This document shows positions 4,684 through 5,086 of a stretch of DNA of 5,086 nucleotides, one piece after another. Made by a program: the position numbers and the translations under genes. Source of the stretch: Micromonosporaceae bacterium (GTDB taxonomy: Bacteria; Actinomycetota; Actinomycetes; Mycobacteriales; Micromonosporaceae); contig DPJL01000477.1 in NCBI GenBank assembly GCA_003543035.1, forward strand, positions 1 to 5,086, given 5' to 3'. Below the pieces are notes generated by a model that saw only the letters and a list, made by a program, of their open reading frames with translations, was not told where the DNA came from and did not search any database. Each line of letters begins with the position of its first letter. Positions within the stretch are counted from its first letter, which is position 1.

Positions 4684-5086
4684 TCAGCCTTCCTTGTCCT
4701 TGTCCTTGTCCGCCGGCACGGGCGGATCGTCCTCGCCGATCACCGGCGGCGCGGTCGGCTCGTCCGTGCCGAACAAAGCCTCCGGGTCGTCCTCCCGCAG
4801 GTACTCAGGCGCGGACCGCTCGATGTCGTCCTCACGACGACCGCGACCACCAGCCGCCATCGGGATACCGCCCAGCGCGCCGCTCCGCCCCACGGCACCG
4901 CCGGCACCTCCACGTGCGGCGGCGTGCGGCTCGCCACCAAAGGCTCGCCCGCCGGGACCACGCACTTCCGAACCGGGGACGCCGGGCCCACCACCGACAG
5001 GAGCGAACCCGCTCGCCGGGCCACCGGACGGCGGACCAGACCCGACACCTCCGCCGGTGCCCACCGGAAACGGCGTCGGCGGGGCC
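4684..5086 (-). CDS. C-terminal part of a PPE/WXG-type T7SS substrate (partial, open at window edge)
   Basis: The frame runs open from the window edge to a TGA at 4684-4686, showing the last 133 residues; the start lies outside. The visible part begins as a Gly/Pro/Ala-rich low-complexity region of about 75 residues, likely a flexible tail. It ends in a conserved-looking acidic motif, APEYLREDDPEALFG, then APPVIGEDD and a Lys/Asp repeat (DKDKDKEG). I associate this terminal motif with PPE-domain or WXG-type ESX substrates of Pseudonocardiaceae, where a Gly-rich linker separates it from the N-terminal helical domain. YLRED also matches the YxxxD/E export pattern, although in PE-PPE pairs that signal normally lies elsewhere. 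The directly following espG supports a PPE-like identity. The N-terminal domain that would prove it is not in the window. Confidence 0.7.
   Translation of the reverse strand, partial: APPTPFPVGTGGGVGSGPPSGGPASGFAPVGGGPGVPGSEVRGPGGRAFGGEPHAAARGGAGGAVGRSGALGGIPMAAGGRGRREDDIERSAPEYLREDDPEALFGTDEPTAPPVIGEDDPPVPADKDKDKEG
4691..4711. repeat. tandem hexamer TCCTTG, about 3.5 copies
   Basis: Three perfect TCCTTG units (4691-4696, 4697-4702, 4703-4708) plus a partial copy encode the Lys-Asp repeat at the extreme C-terminus of the PPE-like protein. The unit is six bases, so copy-number slippage would add or remove Lys-Asp pairs without breaking the frame. Confidence 0.85.

Overview
The window is high-GC DNA with long, strongly biased reading frames on one strand. 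It carries type VII (ESX) secretion-associated genes typical of Actinomycetota. The C-terminal signature of the gene cut by the right edge (a Gly/Pro-rich tail, then PEYLREDD...LFG...PPVIGE) is one I associate with PPE/WXG-type proteins of Pseudonocardiaceae such as Amycolatopsis or Saccharopolyspora. That assignment is by recognition, not by search.

Layout, right to left because most genes are on the minus strand. At 4684-5086 is the C-terminal part of a PPE-like protein, open at the window edge. Ten bases downstream of it is an EspG-family chaperone gene (3897-4673). The two form an effector-chaperone pair. Tail-to-tail with espG lies a small three-helix membrane protein gene on the plus strand (3576-3920).

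This membrane gene diverges from a second minus-strand cluster across a 42-bp gap holding two face-to-face promoter-like elements. The cluster begins with a 389-residue T7SS substrate-like protein (2364-3533). It has an N-terminal EspC-like helical domain with a YxxxD motif, a central WxG helical domain and a hydrophobic segment. Next comes a small charged helical protein (1969-2398) whose frame is broken by one extra base at an AAAA run. A lipoprotein (1358-1969) follows, coupled to it by a TGATG overlap. After a 205-bp gap comes a second, larger lipoprotein (76-1152), probably with two related halves. At the left edge a plus-strand gene may end at base 68, convergent with that lipoprotein.

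Taken together this looks like a T7SS accessory or effector island: two candidate exported proteins, one chaperone, two lipid-anchored surface proteins and one membrane protein. No ESX core component (EccB/C/D/E, MycP) is visible here. Export would therefore depend on machinery encoded elsewhere. No rRNA, tRNA, CRISPR array or insertion sequence was seen.
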